A stretch of DNA of 64,000 bases from Streptomyces sp. ISL-36 (GCF_018614205.1 NZ_JAGGOS010000036.1:1-64000); one strand, 5' to 3'. Positions 22,953 to 32,387 are shown, counted from the stretch's first letter. Notes: generated by a model from the letters alone, not told the origin. Made by a program: numbers and translations.

Positions 22953-25469
22953 CTACCTGCCCAGCAGAGCCCTTCCGACCTGCGCGAACACCCCCTTCGG
23001 GTGGTCGCGGAAGAGCGGCTCCGTGCCGAAGAGGACCACCGGAGCGCCCTGGGCCGCCGTCCCGCTGATCACCGACGCCCGGCCCGCCGCGTCCACCGGA
23101 CCGCCCCGGCCGTCCGCCCCGGAGGCCCGCCAGTGCCCGGAGACGAGCGGAGCACCCGTCCCGTACGACTGCTCGACCCGCACGCCCGCCCCCAGCTCCG
23201 TGAACCACAGCGGGGAGTAGACGAAGGTGTGCGCCGGGGCGCCGCCGGTGATCGCGCCGCCCGCGTTGCGGACCGCGACCACCCCGTTGGCGTCCCCGTT
23301 GCCCTCCACGGCCGTGACCGGCAGCAGCCCCGCCGCCGCGTTGAACGCTGCGCCCGCCGGGCCGACGCCCACCACGCCCACGCCGCTCGCCCGCAGCGCC
23401 TCCCGCGCGGCCGGGGTGAGAAGCCCGTGGTCCAGGCCCAGCGAGACGAACAGCACATCCGCCGACGACCAGTCGAAACCCGCGTTCAGGATCTCCGTCG
23501 ACACCGGTACCACCTCGAAGCCCATCTCGCGCAGCGCGAACACCTCTCCCGCCGACGCCGAGGCCGCGACCCGTGTCCGCTCCAGCGGCGCCGTGCCCCG
23601 CTCCTTCGTCGCCCGGAACACCACCCCGAACCGGTCCGCCAGCGCCCGCGCCGCCCCCCGGGCGGACCCGGGCACGAGCGCCGAGCCGTCGGCCGTACGG
23701 CGCACCTTCACGCCCTGCGCGAGGAGCGCGTTGAGCGCCGCCAGCTCCTTCGGATCGTCGAGCCGCAGCGACAGGTCACCGCGCGCGGCGACCGACCCCG
23801 TCGCCGCCGCGGCATGGACCGTGCGCACCGCGACGGGCAGAGGGCCGTCGGTGACCTTCCTCACCGTCGCGCCCCACAGCAGCCCCAGGCTCCAGCCGGA
23901 GATGTCGTACATCGTCGACACGTCCGCGCTGATGTCCCGGCCCTCGGCCAGGATCACGTTCGCCATCCCCCGCTTGGGCTGGCGCAGATCGACGACGTAC
24001 GAACCGTCCGCCGCCCGCCCGACCCGTACGTCGTTGGCGACCAGATGGTCCACGAGGCGGGCCGCCGCCACCGAGGACCTCTGCGACCGCCCCGCCGGGA
24101 TCACGTACCCCCGCGGGAAGGCCGTCGTGTAGACGTCCTCCGGGCCGATCCCCGGCACCCCGGGCACCGTCTCCTCCGACACCGGCCGCTGCGCCTCGCC
24201 CGCCGCGCTCCGCCGGAACGTCTCGATCTGGTCGGCGATCACCGACGCGCGGTGGGCGAGGGTGTGGTCGAGCGTCGCCCGCATCGCCGCACCCGCGATG
24301 CCGACGTTGATCGCGGACCGGCGGCGCAGCTCGGCCCCCGGCAGCGTGTCGTACGCCCGGTTGTTCACCGTCATCGGGAACTCGATGGTGTGCGAGGCCA
24401 CCGCGCCCTGGAACGGCATGTACTGGGGGGTGAAGATCGGAGGCCAGTCGTCCCAGCCCTCCTGCTCGTCGCGGAAGGGGATGACCGCCGGCCGCACGCC
24501 GTCCTTCGCCTCCGTGTAGCCGAGGCCGTTGACCGCCTTCTCCATGCCGAGCGCGTTGGCGTAGGAGTTCTTGAGGAAGAGGTCGTACTCGTAGTTCTCG
24601 CCGTGCGGCGGGGTGGTCGGCTCGATCAGCGTGCCGTTGACGTACCCGTGCAGATCCAGCATCACGGCCGGCTGCTTGTCGATGGCGATCCGCCGGATCG
24701 CCCGGGCCTCGGGCTGCGAGGCGGTGATGAAGTCCCGGTTGAGGTCGAAGCCGTCGCCGTTGGCGCGGGTGCCGGCGATCCGGCCGTCGGGGTTGGCCGT
24801 CACATTGAGATACACCCGCGTCTTCGCGAGAAGCCCCGCCGTCTTGCGGTCGGTGGCGGTGGCCAGCTCCTCGATGAGCTCCAGGGCGGCGTCCGTGCCC
24901 TCCCACTCGTTGCCGTGGATGTTGTTGTTGATGAAGACGGGTGTCTTGTACGCGGTCTTGATCCGCGTGTCCTTCGCGGCGGCGGCAGGCGCGTTCTCGA
25001 TCCGTTCCCGCATCCGCTCCTGTTCGCCTGCCTCCCGCGCGCTCTCCGGTGCGGTGACCGTGACCAGATACAGCTCGTGTCCGCCGGCCGACCGCCCGGC
25101 CACCTCGACACTCACCCGGTCGCCCAGTCTCTGCAGGGCGTTGAGCCGCGGGGCGAGCGAGTGGTACGGCGCGAGGCCGAGCTTGATCGACTTGTCGGTG
25201 GGGTCGGCGGGCGGCACGGCCAGGGTGGTCCGGCGCGGATACCCGCCGTCGCGACGCGGCCCCGCCTCCGACGTGACGAGACCGCCGCGCGCGGCGGCGG
25301 ACGGGGCCCGGGGCGGCGCCGCCGTGTCGTCGCGTCCGGCGCCCTCCCGTACGGGACGCGGATCCCGGGGCCCGGGCGGGGGAGTGGCGGACGCGGGCAG
25401 GGAGGTGAGGAGCAGGGCGCCGAGGGCGGTGCAGGCGGCGGTGAGGAGGACGGGACCGGGTTTCGCCAT
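22953..25469 (-). CDS. Secreted M14-family zinc carboxypeptidase
   Basis: 838 residues with a Sec signal peptide (LLTAACTALGALLLTSLPASA). The M14 domain includes the zinc motif IHGNEWE (His about 185, Glu about 188), the substrate Asn-Arg region DGFDLNRDF and the third zinc ligand in MLDLHGYVNG. A long C-terminal region of roughly 400 residues resembles glutamine-amidotransferase-like beta/alpha segments (SADVLFVSLG; GVVGVGPAGAAF) and may bind substrate. The family trims C-terminal residues from peptides or peptidoglycan stem peptides. Single gene, divergent from the EI24 protein. Confidence 0.9.
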   Translation of the reverse strand: MAKPGPVLLTAACTALGALLLTSLPASATPPPGPRDPRPVREGAGRDDTAAPPRAPSAAARGGLVTSEAGPRRDGGYPRRTTLAVPPADPTDKSIKLGLAPYHSLAPRLNALQRLGDRVSVEVAGRSAGGHELYLVTVTAPESAREAGEQERMRERIENAPAAAAKDTRIKTAYKTPVFINNNIHGNEWEGTDAALELIEELATATDRKTAGLLAKTRVYLNVTANPDGRIAGTRANGDGFDLNRDFITASQPEARAIRRIAIDKQPAVMLDLHGYVNGTLIEPTTPPHGENYEYDLFLKNSYANALGMEKAVNGLGYTEAKDGVRPAVIPFRDEQEGWDDWPPIFTPQYMPFQGAVASHTIEFPMTVNNRAYDTLPGAELRRRSAINVGIAGAAMRATLDHTLAHRASVIADQIETFRRSAAGEAQRPVSEETVPGVPGIGPEDVYTTAFPRGYVIPAGRSQRSSVAAARLVDHLVANDVRVGRAADGSYVVDLRQPKRGMANVILAEGRDISADVSTMYDISGWSLGLLWGATVRKVTDGPLPVAVRTVHAAAATGSVAARGDLSLRLDDPKELAALNALLAQGVKVRRTADGSALVPGSARGAARALADRFGVVFRATKERGTAPLERTRVAASASAGEVFALREMGFEVVPVSTEILNAGFDWSSADVLFVSLGLDHGLLTPAAREALRASGVGVVGVGPAGAAFNAAAGLLPVTAVEGNGDANGVVAVRNAGGAITGGAPAHTFVYSPLWFTELGAGVRVEQSYGTGAPLVSGHWRASGADGRGGPVDAAGRASVISGTAAQGAPVVLFGTEPLFRDHPKGVFAQVGRALLGR

Positions 25470-25579
25470 ACGTACGCAACCTCCGTGGGTGATCGGCCGT
25501 GATCAGTACGGAGCGGTCTACCGTCTTGACCCGGGTACGACAAGAGGGCCTCGCGTGTCGCCCGGTTAGGGTGATCCCC

Positions 25580-26419
25580 ATGCGTGATTTCGGGGCTGGT
25601 TTCGGTTACCTGGTGCAGGGTCAGAAGTGGGTCGGCCGGCACGGGCGGTGGTTCGGCTTCGGGCTGCTGCCCGGGCTCGTGACCCTCGTCCTCTACGTGG
25701 GGGCGCTGATCGGTCTCGGCTACGGCGCCGACGACCTGACCAGCTGGGCGACCCCCTTCGCCGACGACTGGACCTCGCCCTGGCAGGGGCTCCTCCGGGG
25801 ATTCCTCACCGCCCTCGTCTTCGTCTTCGGCCTCTTCCTCGCCGTCATCACCTTCACCGCCGTGACCCTGCTGGTCGGCCAGCCCTTCTACGAGTTGCTC
25901 TCCGAGCAGGTCGACCGCACCGAGGGCGGCGACGTCCCCGAGTCGGGCCTGCCGCTCTGGCGCGAGCTGTGGATCTCGGCGCGCGACAGCCTCCGGGTCG
26001 TGCTGCGCGTCGCGCTGTACGGCGTGCTGCTCTTCGCCTGCGGCTTCATCCCCGTGGTCGGCCAGACGGTCGTCCCGGTGCTCGGCTTCTGCGTCTCCGG
26101 GTTCTTCCTCGCCGAGGAGCTGACGGCCGTCGCCCTCCAGCGCAGGGGCGTCGAACTGAAGGAGCGGCTGGGGCTGCTGCGCGGCCGGCGAATGCTGACG
26201 CTGGGCTTCGGGGTGCCGCTGGCCCTGGCGTTCCTGGTGCCGCTCGTGGCGGTGTTCCTGATGCCGGGCGCGGTAGCGGGCGCCACGCTGATGGTCCGTG
26301 ACCTGAGGGGTGAGGCGGCGCGGGACGAGGAGGGGGAGGGCGACGACGGGATGGACGGCGGGCACATCGGTGGTGAGGGCCGGAACGCCGCGAAGCCGCG
26401 GCGCGTGCACACCCGGTGA
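25580..26419 (+). CDS. EI24-domain (CysZ-like) integral membrane protein
   Basis: 279 residues. The sequence contains four to six membrane segments (for example WFGFGLLPGLVTLVLYVGALIGLG and LTALVFVFGLFLAVITFTAVTLLV, given by start). LLVGQPFYELLSEQVD is the hallmark of the EI24/CysZ family, which in enterobacteria transports sulfate. The actinobacterial role is unknown. The C-terminal 40 residues are charged and disordered. ATG 25580 lies close behind a GGTTAGGGTGATCC segment, possibly a short-leader or leaderless start. Confidence 0.82.
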   Translation: MRDFGAGFGYLVQGQKWVGRHGRWFGFGLLPGLVTLVLYVGALIGLGYGADDLTSWATPFADDWTSPWQGLLRGFLTALVFVFGLFLAVITFTAVTLLVGQPFYELLSEQVDRTEGGDVPESGLPLWRELWISARDSLRVVLRVALYGVLLFACGFIPVVGQTVVPVLGFCVSGFFLAEELTAVALQRRGVELKERLGLLRGRRMLTLGFGVPLALAFLVPLVAVFLMPGAVAGATLMVRDLRGEAARDEEGEGDDGMDGGHIGGEGRNAAKPRRVHTR

Positions 26420-26427
26420 GGAGAGCG

Positions 26428-26490
26428 CCCGGCAAGGATGACGCCCCGCAAGGATGACACCCGGCAAGGATGACGCCGGGCAAGGATTCC
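26428..26490. repeat. 16-bp tandem repeat, four copies
   Basis: Four copies of a 16-bp unit with the core GCAAGGATGAC, starting at 26432, 26448, 26464 and 26480, exactly 16 bases apart. The last copy diverges to GCAAGGATTCC. The array fills the start of the EI24-pectate lyase gap, in the lyase leader or promoter region. Confidence 0.95.
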
Positions 26491-26577
26491 GCAGCGGATT
26501 TCCGTCCGACGGCAACCCTTCTTCCTCCGGTGGCGACCAGGAGACGCAACATCTCCCCCACTGAAGGAAGACGGGCC

Positions 26578-27408
26578 ATGACTCCACGAACGGAACAACG
26601 CGTACGGCACAAGCGGCGCGTGGGCCGCCGCCGCGCACTCATCGGTGGTCTCGCCGCCCTCGGCGTCACGGGCGCCGCCGTCGTCACCAGCGGACTGCTC
26701 TCCCCGGCCGGCGCGGCGTCGGCGTGGCCGCAGGCGAAGGGCAGCAAGCCGGTTCCGAGCACCATCGAGTTCGCCGGCACCTACGACGGCGGCCTCAAGC
26801 GGTTCTACGGCACCGGCGATCTGGGATCCGGCGGCCAGGACGAGGACCAGGGGCCCCTCTTCGTCCTCAAGGACGGCGCGGTCCTCAAGAACGTGATCAT
26901 CGGCTCCCCGGCCGCCGACGGCGTCCACTGTCTGGGCAGTTGCACCCTGCAGAACGTCTGGTGGGAGGACGTCGGCGAGGACGCCGCCACGTTCAAGGGC
27001 ACGTCCTCCTCCGCGGTCTACACCGTGTACGGCGGTGGCGCGCGGAAGGCCTCGGACAAGGTCTTCCAGTTCAACGGCGCGGGCAAGCTGGTCGTGAGCA
27101 AGTTCCAGGCCTCGGACTTCGGCAAGCTGGTCCGCTCCTGCGGCAACTGCAAGAAGCAGTACAAGCGCTCGATCATCCTCAACGACGTGGACGTGACCGC
27201 GCCGGGCGGGGCGATCGTCGGCGTCAACGCCAACTACGGCGACACCGCGGCCCTGCGGCAGATCCGCGTCCACGGCGACGCCAAGAAGAAGATCAAGCCG
27301 TGCGTCCGCTTCACCGGCAACAGCACGGGCAAGGAGCCGACCGAGATCGGCTCCGGCCCCGACGGCGTGACCTGCCGCTACACGGCCTCCGACATCTCCT
27401 ACGAGTGA
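26578..27408 (+). CDS. Secreted pectate lyase, polysaccharide lyase family 3
   Basis: 276 residues. A twin-arginine-like signal (HKRRVGRRRALIGGLAALGVTGAAVV) precedes a parallel beta-helix lyase domain: LKNVIIGSPAADGVHCLGSC, WWEDVGEDAATF and SCGNCKKQYKRSIILNDVDV. These are PL3 hallmarks; the enzyme cleaves polygalacturonate by Ca2+-dependent beta-elimination. Start ATG 26578 follows AAGGAAGACGGGCC; the open frame upstream covers the repeat array and is not coding. The enzyme points to a plant-litter lifestyle. Confidence 0.92.
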   Translation: MTPRTEQRVRHKRRVGRRRALIGGLAALGVTGAAVVTSGLLSPAGAASAWPQAKGSKPVPSTIEFAGTYDGGLKRFYGTGDLGSGGQDEDQGPLFVLKDGAVLKNVIIGSPAADGVHCLGSCTLQNVWWEDVGEDAATFKGTSSSAVYTVYGGGARKASDKVFQFNGAGKLVVSKFQASDFGKLVRSCGNCKKQYKRSIILNDVDVTAPGGAIVGVNANYGDTAALRQIRVHGDAKKKIKPCVRFTGNSTGKEPTEIGSGPDGVTCRYTASDISYE

Positions 27409-27416
27409 CGGGGCCG

Positions 27417-27446
27417 GGGTCCCGCCGGCGGCGGCAGGCGGGACCC
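27417..27446. terminator. Convergent terminator after pectate lyase
   Basis: A perfect 10-bp stem, GGGTCCCGCC/GGCGGGACCC (27417-27426 and 27437-27446), with a 10-nt loop and TCTCC after. It separates pectate lyase from the convergent nitrilase-family gene. Confidence 0.75.
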
Positions 27447-27451
27447 TCTCC

Positions 27452-28168
27452 CTACCGGCCGACGTCGGCCAGTACGAAGCCGGGGTCCGCCGGCCCCGCG
27501 TCGGCGATCCGCTCGCCGTCCGGGCCCCAGGCGCCGCTGCGCCCCTCGCAGGTGCCGGCCTCGTTCGCCCCGAGGACGTTGGCGAGCACCACGTACAGCG
27601 AGTTGTCCCGGGCGCGCACCGGATAGACCTTCTCGAACGAGTCGTTGGCGACGTCGAGCACCGAACTCGCCAGATAGGCCCCGCAGCCCTCGGCGGCGGC
27701 CCGCTCGGCGATGCCGGGGAAGCGGTTGTCGTAACAGGTGGCCAGCGCGAACCGGACCCCGTCCAGTTCGAAGCGGCCCTCGTCCGTGCCGGGCGCGAAG
27801 ACATCGTGCTCGACCCCGTGCAGGTTCACCTTGTCGTAGCGGGTCAGGAGCGTGCCGTCCGGGCCGATGACCAGCGAGGTGATGCCGGGCCTGCCCTGAG
27901 GGGTGAGCACGGGGCCGTTGACGACGGCCGCCGCCCGGACCGCGCGGCAGGATTCGCGGATCGGGGCGAGACGGTCGTCGTCCTCGGCCAGGTGGAGAGC
28001 GGGGTCGCTCCCGATGAGGGCGGGTTCGTAACCGCTCAGGGCCAGCTCGGGAAAGACGACCACGCGGGCGCCGTCGGCACCGGCCGCCCGGATCAGCTCC
28101 GCCACCGTGCGGACGTTGGTGGCCAGGTCCCCGGGGACAGGGGTGAATTGGGCTGCAGCGACGATCAT
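27452..28168 (-). CDS. Carbon-nitrogen hydrolase (nitrilase superfamily amidase)
   Basis: 238 residues with the complete Glu-Lys-Cys triad: E41 (VVFPELALSGY), K113 (RYDKVNLHG) and C145 (LATCYDNRFPG). The length fits the amidase-type branch acting on small amides or omega-amides. It ends next to the terminator shared with pectate lyase, and its start is 30 bases downstream of the TetR stop, so the two may be cotranscribed. Confidence 0.9.
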   Translation of the reverse strand: MIVAAAQFTPVPGDLATNVRTVAELIRAAGADGARVVVFPELALSGYEPALIGSDPALHLAEDDDRLAPIRESCRAVRAAAVVNGPVLTPQGRPGITSLVIGPDGTLLTRYDKVNLHGVEHDVFAPGTDEGRFELDGVRFALATCYDNRFPGIAERAAAEGCGAYLASSVLDVANDSFEKVYPVRARDNSLYVVLANVLGANEAGTCEGRSGAWGPDGERIADAGPADPGFVLADVGR

Positions 28169-28198
28169 GTCCTCATCATCGCGCCCGCCCGGCCTCCG

Positions 28199-28783
28199 TC
28201 ACGCTCGGCCCCCGGAAACCGTGTGACCCGTGAGCAGCCCGACGAAGTCCCGGAACGCGGCCGGCATGTCGACCGCCTCCGGGTCCAGGAGCCACTGGTA
28301 CTGCAGTCCGTCCATCACCGCCGTCAGCAACGGCGCGGCCCGTTCGGGCGTCAGCCCGCCCGGCAGGCGCTCGCCGAACTCCAGGCGCAGCACCTTCGCC
28401 ATCTCCTCGCGCACCTGGGTGTAGCGCTCGGTGAAGAACTCCCGCGCCGGGTGGCCGTCGGTGACGCTCTCGCCGAGCAGGGCGGAGAAGGTCTGCACGA
28501 TCCCCGGCCGCATCGCGTTGTACTCGACGAGGGAGTCGATCAGGTCCAGCCGCCAGCCCCCCCGGCCCCGGCCCCCGCTGGTGTCCCACCGGTCGCGCTC
28601 CTCCAGGACCGCGACGAGCAGCGCCTCCTTCGTCGGGAAGTAGTGCAGCAGGCCCTGCTGCGTCAGGCCGACGCGTTCCGCGACGGCGCCGAGCGACGCG
28701 CCTCTGTAGCCGCGCTCGGCGATCACTTCGAGGGCCGCGCGCAGGATGTCCGCACGCCGTTCCTCGCTCCTGGCCCGCACCAT
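28199..28783 (-). CDS. TetR/AcrR-family transcriptional regulator
   Basis: 194 residues. The N-terminal helix-turn-helix is RADILRAALEVIAERGYRGASLGAVAERVGLTQQGLLHYFPTKEALL (residues about 10-57), followed by an all-helical ligand domain. Divergent from the GH3 beta-glucosidase with a partly symmetric site between, so it probably controls that gene in response to a sugar or related ligand. Confidence 0.92.
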   Translation of the reverse strand: MVRARSEERRADILRAALEVIAERGYRGASLGAVAERVGLTQQGLLHYFPTKEALLVAVLEERDRWDTSGGRGRGGWRLDLIDSLVEYNAMRPGIVQTFSALLGESVTDGHPAREFFTERYTQVREEMAKVLRLEFGERLPGGLTPERAAPLLTAVMDGLQYQWLLDPEAVDMPAAFRDFVGLLTGHTVSGGRA

Positions 28784-28863
28784 CGCCGTGGCCCCCTTCC
28801 CTGACTCTCTCCGAAGTCTCGAACAGGACCGTACGGCATGGGGAGAGTAACAAAAAGATAACG

Positions 28864-28885
28864 TAACCTACCGATCTACAGGTAA
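28864..28885. promoter_or_regulatory. Candidate TetR operator upstream of the GH3 gene
   Basis: A 22-bp imperfect palindrome of the form T-n-ACCT-nnn-GATC-nnn-AGGT-n-A, in an unusually AT-rich stretch (AACAAAAAGATAACGTAACC just upstream) between divergent tetR and GH3 genes. The length and symmetry suit a TetR dimer. Confidence 0.55.
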
Positions 28886-28930
28886 GCGGGTCACCATGGC
28901 CCCCCAGCACTTCAACGAGGAGGTACGGCC

Positions 28931-31393
28931 GTGGCAGAGACCAGCGCGGAGACCGGCACGGACACCGGCGCGGAGGCCGTCCGGGAGCAGGCCGTCGAAG
29001 CGGCGCTCTCCAAGCTCGACCTGGACACCAAGGCCCGGCTCCTCGCCGGCCAGGACATGTGGTCGCTCCCGGCCCTGCCCGAGATCGGGCTGAAGTCCCT
29101 GGTCATGTCCGACGGCCCGATCGGCGTCCGGGGCGTCCGCTGGACCGCCGACGACCCCTCGATCGCCCTGCCGTCCCCGACCGCGCTCGCCGCCACCTGG
29201 GACCCCGCCCTCGCCCGCCGCGCCGGCCGGCTCCTCGCCCAGGAGGCCCGCCGCAAGGGCGTCCACGTCCTCCTCGCCCCCACCGTCAACCTCCACCGCT
29301 CACCGCTCGGCGGCCGCCACTTCGAGGCGTACAGCGAGGACCCGTACCTCACCGGCCGCATCGGCACCGGCTACGTCCAGGGCGTCCAGGACGGCGGCGT
29401 CGGCACCACGGTCAAGCACTTCGTCGCCAACGACGCCGAGACCGACCGCTTCACCGTCGACAACAAGGTCGCCGCCCGCCCGCTGCGCGAGCTCTACCTC
29501 GCCCCCTTCGAGGCGATCGTCGAGAACGCCCACGCCTGGGGCATCATGACCGCCTACAACCAGGTCAACGGCGTCACGATGACCGAGCACCGGTACCTCG
29601 TCAACGAGGTGCTGCGCGGCGAGTGGGGCTTCGACGGCTTCAACGTCTCCGACTGGATGGCCGCCCGTTCCACCACCGGCGCCGTCGAGGGCGGCCTCGA
29701 CGTCGCCATGCCCGGCCCGCACACCGTCTACGGAGAGGCGCTCGCCGAGGCCGTCCGCGCCGGAGAGGTCGAGGAGTCGACCGTCGACACGGCCGTACGG
29801 AACGTCCTGCGGCTCGCCGCCCGCGTCGGCGCCCTCGACGGCGCCCCGCCGGTCGTCGCCGAGCCCCCCGCCACGATCGACGGGGACGCGCTGGCCCGCG
29901 AGATCGCCCGCCGCGGCTTCGTCCTCGTACGGAACGAGAACGGCGTCCTGCCCCTGGCCGCCGGCCGCTCGGTCGCCCTCTCCGGCGCCGCCGCCCGGGA
30001 CGCCCGCGTCCTCGGCGGCGGCTCCGCCCAGGTCTTCCCCGACCACACCGTCTCCCCGCTCGACGGCCTCTCCGCCGCCCTGCCCGAAGGAGCCCTGACC
30101 TTCACGGTCGGCGCCGACCCGAGCGACGAACTCGCCCCCGCCGATCAGGGGTTCACCCTTCGGGCGGTCTGCCGCGACGCCGAGGGAACCGTCCTCGGCG
30201 AGGGCACCCTGCCCAACGGCCAGGTCCAGTGGATCGGCGACGACCTCCCGGCCGGCGTCACCCACGAATCCCTCGCCTCCGTCGAGGTCGTCGGCACCTT
30301 CACCCCGCGCGAGAGCGGCGAGCACTCCTTCGGCACCCGCGGCCTCGGCGCCTTCACGCTCACCGTCGCCGGCGAGACCGTCTACGACGGCGTGCAGGCG
30401 ATGGGACCGGAGACCGACCCCTTCGAGGCGTTCTTCGGCGCCCCCGTCGAGCGCGCCAAGGTCGCGCTCACCGCCGGCGAGACCGTCGAGGTCTCCCTGC
30501 TCCACCCGCTGGACAGGGAGTTCGCGGCCCCGCTGCCGGCCGTCATGTTCTCCTTCGTCCACCTCGGTCCGCGCCGTGACCCCGACGAACTGATCGCCGA
30601 AGCCGTCGCGGCGGCCCGCGCCGCCGACACCGCCGTCGTGGTCGTCGCCACGACCGAACGCGTCGAGTCCGAGGGCTTCGACCGCAAGGACCTCGCGCTC
30701 CCCGGCCGCCAGGACGAGCTCGTACGGGCCGTGGCCGCCGTCAACCCGAACACCGTCGTCGTCGTCAACGCCGGTTCCCCGGTCGAGATGCCCTGGCGCG
30801 AGGACGTCGCCGCGATCCTGCTCAGCTGGTTCCCCGGCCAGGAGGGCGGCGCCGCGCTCGCCGACGTCCTGACCGGCGCCGAGGAGCCGGGCGGCCGTCT
30901 CCCCACCACCTGGCCCGCCGCCCTCGCCGACGCACCGGTCACCGGGACCACCCCCACCGACGGCGAACTTCCCTACGCCGAGGGCGTGTTCATCGGCTAC
31001 CGCGCCTGGGACAGGGCCGGCACCCTCCCCGCGTACGCCTTCGGCCACGGCCTCGGCTACACCACCTGGTCGTACGACTCCCTGGAGGCGACCTCGGAGC
31101 GGGCCACGGTCCGGATCACCAACACCGGTACCCGCCCCGGCCGGGAGACCGTCCAGATCTACCTCGCGCCGCTCTCCGACACCGTGGAGCGCCCGGAGCG
31201 CTGGCTGGCCGGCTTCGGATCCGTCGAGGCCGCCCCCGGCGAGAGTGTGGAGATCGAGATCCCGCTGCCGCGCCGCGCGTTCGAGATCTGGGACGAGGAG
31301 CGGAACGCCTGGATCCATGTCCCCGGCGCCTACGAGGTGCGAGCCGCCCACTCGCTCGCCGACACCCGCCTGACGGCCGCGCTGGAGGTCTGA
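28931..31393 (+). CDS. Glycoside hydrolase family 3 beta-glucosidase
   Basis: 820 residues. The N-terminal GH3 barrel (about 1-300) has KHFVANDAETDR and the nucleophile Asp 241 in FNVSDWMAARS. The C-terminal GH3 domain is split by a PA14-type insert (about 395-540, with ESGEHSFGTRGLGAFTLTVAG), and a fibronectin-like module (RITNTGTRPGRETVQIYL) ends the chain. No signal peptide, so it hydrolyses imported beta-glucosides. GTG 28931 follows GAGGAGG at good spacing. Divergent from TetR; convergent with aldose 1-epimerase. Confidence 0.93.
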   Translation: MAETSAETGTDTGAEAVREQAVEAALSKLDLDTKARLLAGQDMWSLPALPEIGLKSLVMSDGPIGVRGVRWTADDPSIALPSPTALAATWDPALARRAGRLLAQEARRKGVHVLLAPTVNLHRSPLGGRHFEAYSEDPYLTGRIGTGYVQGVQDGGVGTTVKHFVANDAETDRFTVDNKVAARPLRELYLAPFEAIVENAHAWGIMTAYNQVNGVTMTEHRYLVNEVLRGEWGFDGFNVSDWMAARSTTGAVEGGLDVAMPGPHTVYGEALAEAVRAGEVEESTVDTAVRNVLRLAARVGALDGAPPVVAEPPATIDGDALAREIARRGFVLVRNENGVLPLAAGRSVALSGAAARDARVLGGGSAQVFPDHTVSPLDGLSAALPEGALTFTVGADPSDELAPADQGFTLRAVCRDAEGTVLGEGTLPNGQVQWIGDDLPAGVTHESLASVEVVGTFTPRESGEHSFGTRGLGAFTLTVAGETVYDGVQAMGPETDPFEAFFGAPVERAKVALTAGETVEVSLLHPLDREFAAPLPAVMFSFVHLGPRRDPDELIAEAVAAARAADTAVVVVATTERVESEGFDRKDLALPGRQDELVRAVAAVNPNTVVVVNAGSPVEMPWREDVAAILLSWFPGQEGGAALADVLTGAEEPGGRLPTTWPAALADAPVTGTTPTDGELPYAEGVFIGYRAWDRAGTLPAYAFGHGLGYTTWSYDSLEATSERATVRITNTGTRPGRETVQIYLAPLSDTVERPERWLAGFGSVEAAPGESVEIEIPLPRRAFEIWDEERNAWIHVPGAYEVRAAHSLADTRLTAALEV

Positions 31394-31406
31394 CCGCGCA
31401 TGAACC

Positions 31407-31440
31407 GCCCCGGGGCGGAACCTGACAACCGCCCCGGGGC
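31407..31440. terminator. Convergent terminator between GH3 and aldose epimerase
   Basis: A 12-bp perfect stem (31407-31418 with 31429-31440), loop AACCTGACAA. Each arm contains the self-complementary CCCCGGGG, so alternative pairings exist. No U-tract. Confidence 0.65.
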
Positions 31441-31446
31441 CCGGCG

Positions 31447-32376
31447 TCAGCGCGTCGAGAACAGATAAGCGGTCTCCGAGGCGTACTCCTCGCCCGGGCG
31501 CAGCACCGACGAGGGGAACTCCGGCCGGTTCGGCGAGTCCGGGAAGGCCTGAGTCTCCAGCGCGATCCCGGAGAACATCGCGTCCGCGTACACCTGCAGC
31601 CCCGGCTCGCTCGTCTCCACCGTCACCACCCGCCCGGTCACCGGCGAGTACAGCTCGGCGGCGACCGGCGCCCCGGCGTCGAGCACGAAGTTGTCGTCGA
31701 TCCCGACCCCGGCCGGCCGCGGCGTACGGAAGTCGAGCCGGGTCCCCGCCACCGGGGCGATCTCCCCGGTCGGGATCCCCGTCCCGTCCTTGGGGGTGAA
31801 GTGGTCGGCGCAGACGCGCAGTTCGTGGTCCCCGCCCAGGTCCCAGTACGAGTGGTTGGTCAGCGCCACCACCGTCGGGGCGTCCGTCCGCGCCCGGTAG
31901 GCGAACCGCAGCGCGCCCTGCTCGTCGAGGGTGTACGTGGCCGAGACCTCCAGCCGGCCGGGGAACCCCTCCTCGCCGTCCGGGCTCACCCGCGACAGCC
32001 GGACCCCGCCCTCGACCTCCTCCGCGTCCCACACCCGCTTGTCGAAGCCGCGCTCCCCACCGTGGAGGCTGTTCGGGCCGCCGTTGGGGGACAGCCGGTG
32101 CGTCCGGCCGTCGAGCGTGAAGACACCCCCCGCGATCCGGTTCGCGTAACGCCCCACCAGGGCGCCGAAGTACGGCTCCGGACGCTTCAGGTAACCCCCC
32201 AGGTCCGGGAAGCCGAGGACCACTTCGCCCGGCACACCGTCGCGGTCCGGAGCCTGGACCGACTGCACGATGCCGCCGTACGTCAACAGCCGCACCCGCA
32301 CGCCGCCCCGTTCGAGCGTCCAGCGCCGTACGTCCGTACCGTCGACGGAACCGAAGGGCTCACCCGTGATCCTCAT
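31447..32376 (-). CDS. galM: Aldose 1-epimerase (galactose mutarotase)
   Basis: 309 residues. VGRYANRIAGGVFTLDG and PNSLHGGERGFDKRVW (catalytic His) are present, followed by ALTNHSYWDLGG with the second His and, near the C terminus, LETQAFPDSPNRPEFPSSVLRPGEEY with the general-base Glu. It interconverts alpha and beta anomers of glucose or galactose. Start ATG 32376; upstream in-frame sequence belongs to the antisense of the GDSL gene. It converges on the beta-glucosidase, and both could act in sugar assimilation. Confidence 0.93.
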   Translation of the reverse strand: MRITGEPFGSVDGTDVRRWTLERGGVRVRLLTYGGIVQSVQAPDRDGVPGEVVLGFPDLGGYLKRPEPYFGALVGRYANRIAGGVFTLDGRTHRLSPNGGPNSLHGGERGFDKRVWDAEEVEGGVRLSRVSPDGEEGFPGRLEVSATYTLDEQGALRFAYRARTDAPTVVALTNHSYWDLGGDHELRVCADHFTPKDGTGIPTGEIAPVAGTRLDFRTPRPAGVGIDDNFVLDAGAPVAAELYSPVTGRVVTVETSEPGLQVYADAMFSGIALETQAFPDSPNRPEFPSSVLRPGEEYASETAYLFSTR

Positions 32377-32387
32377 GATCCGGAACC

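Noticed and set aside
23001..25502. 833-codon open frame opposite the M14 peptidase
   Set aside because: The minus strand encodes a signal peptide and complete M14 motifs; the plus frame is a GC-bias artefact.
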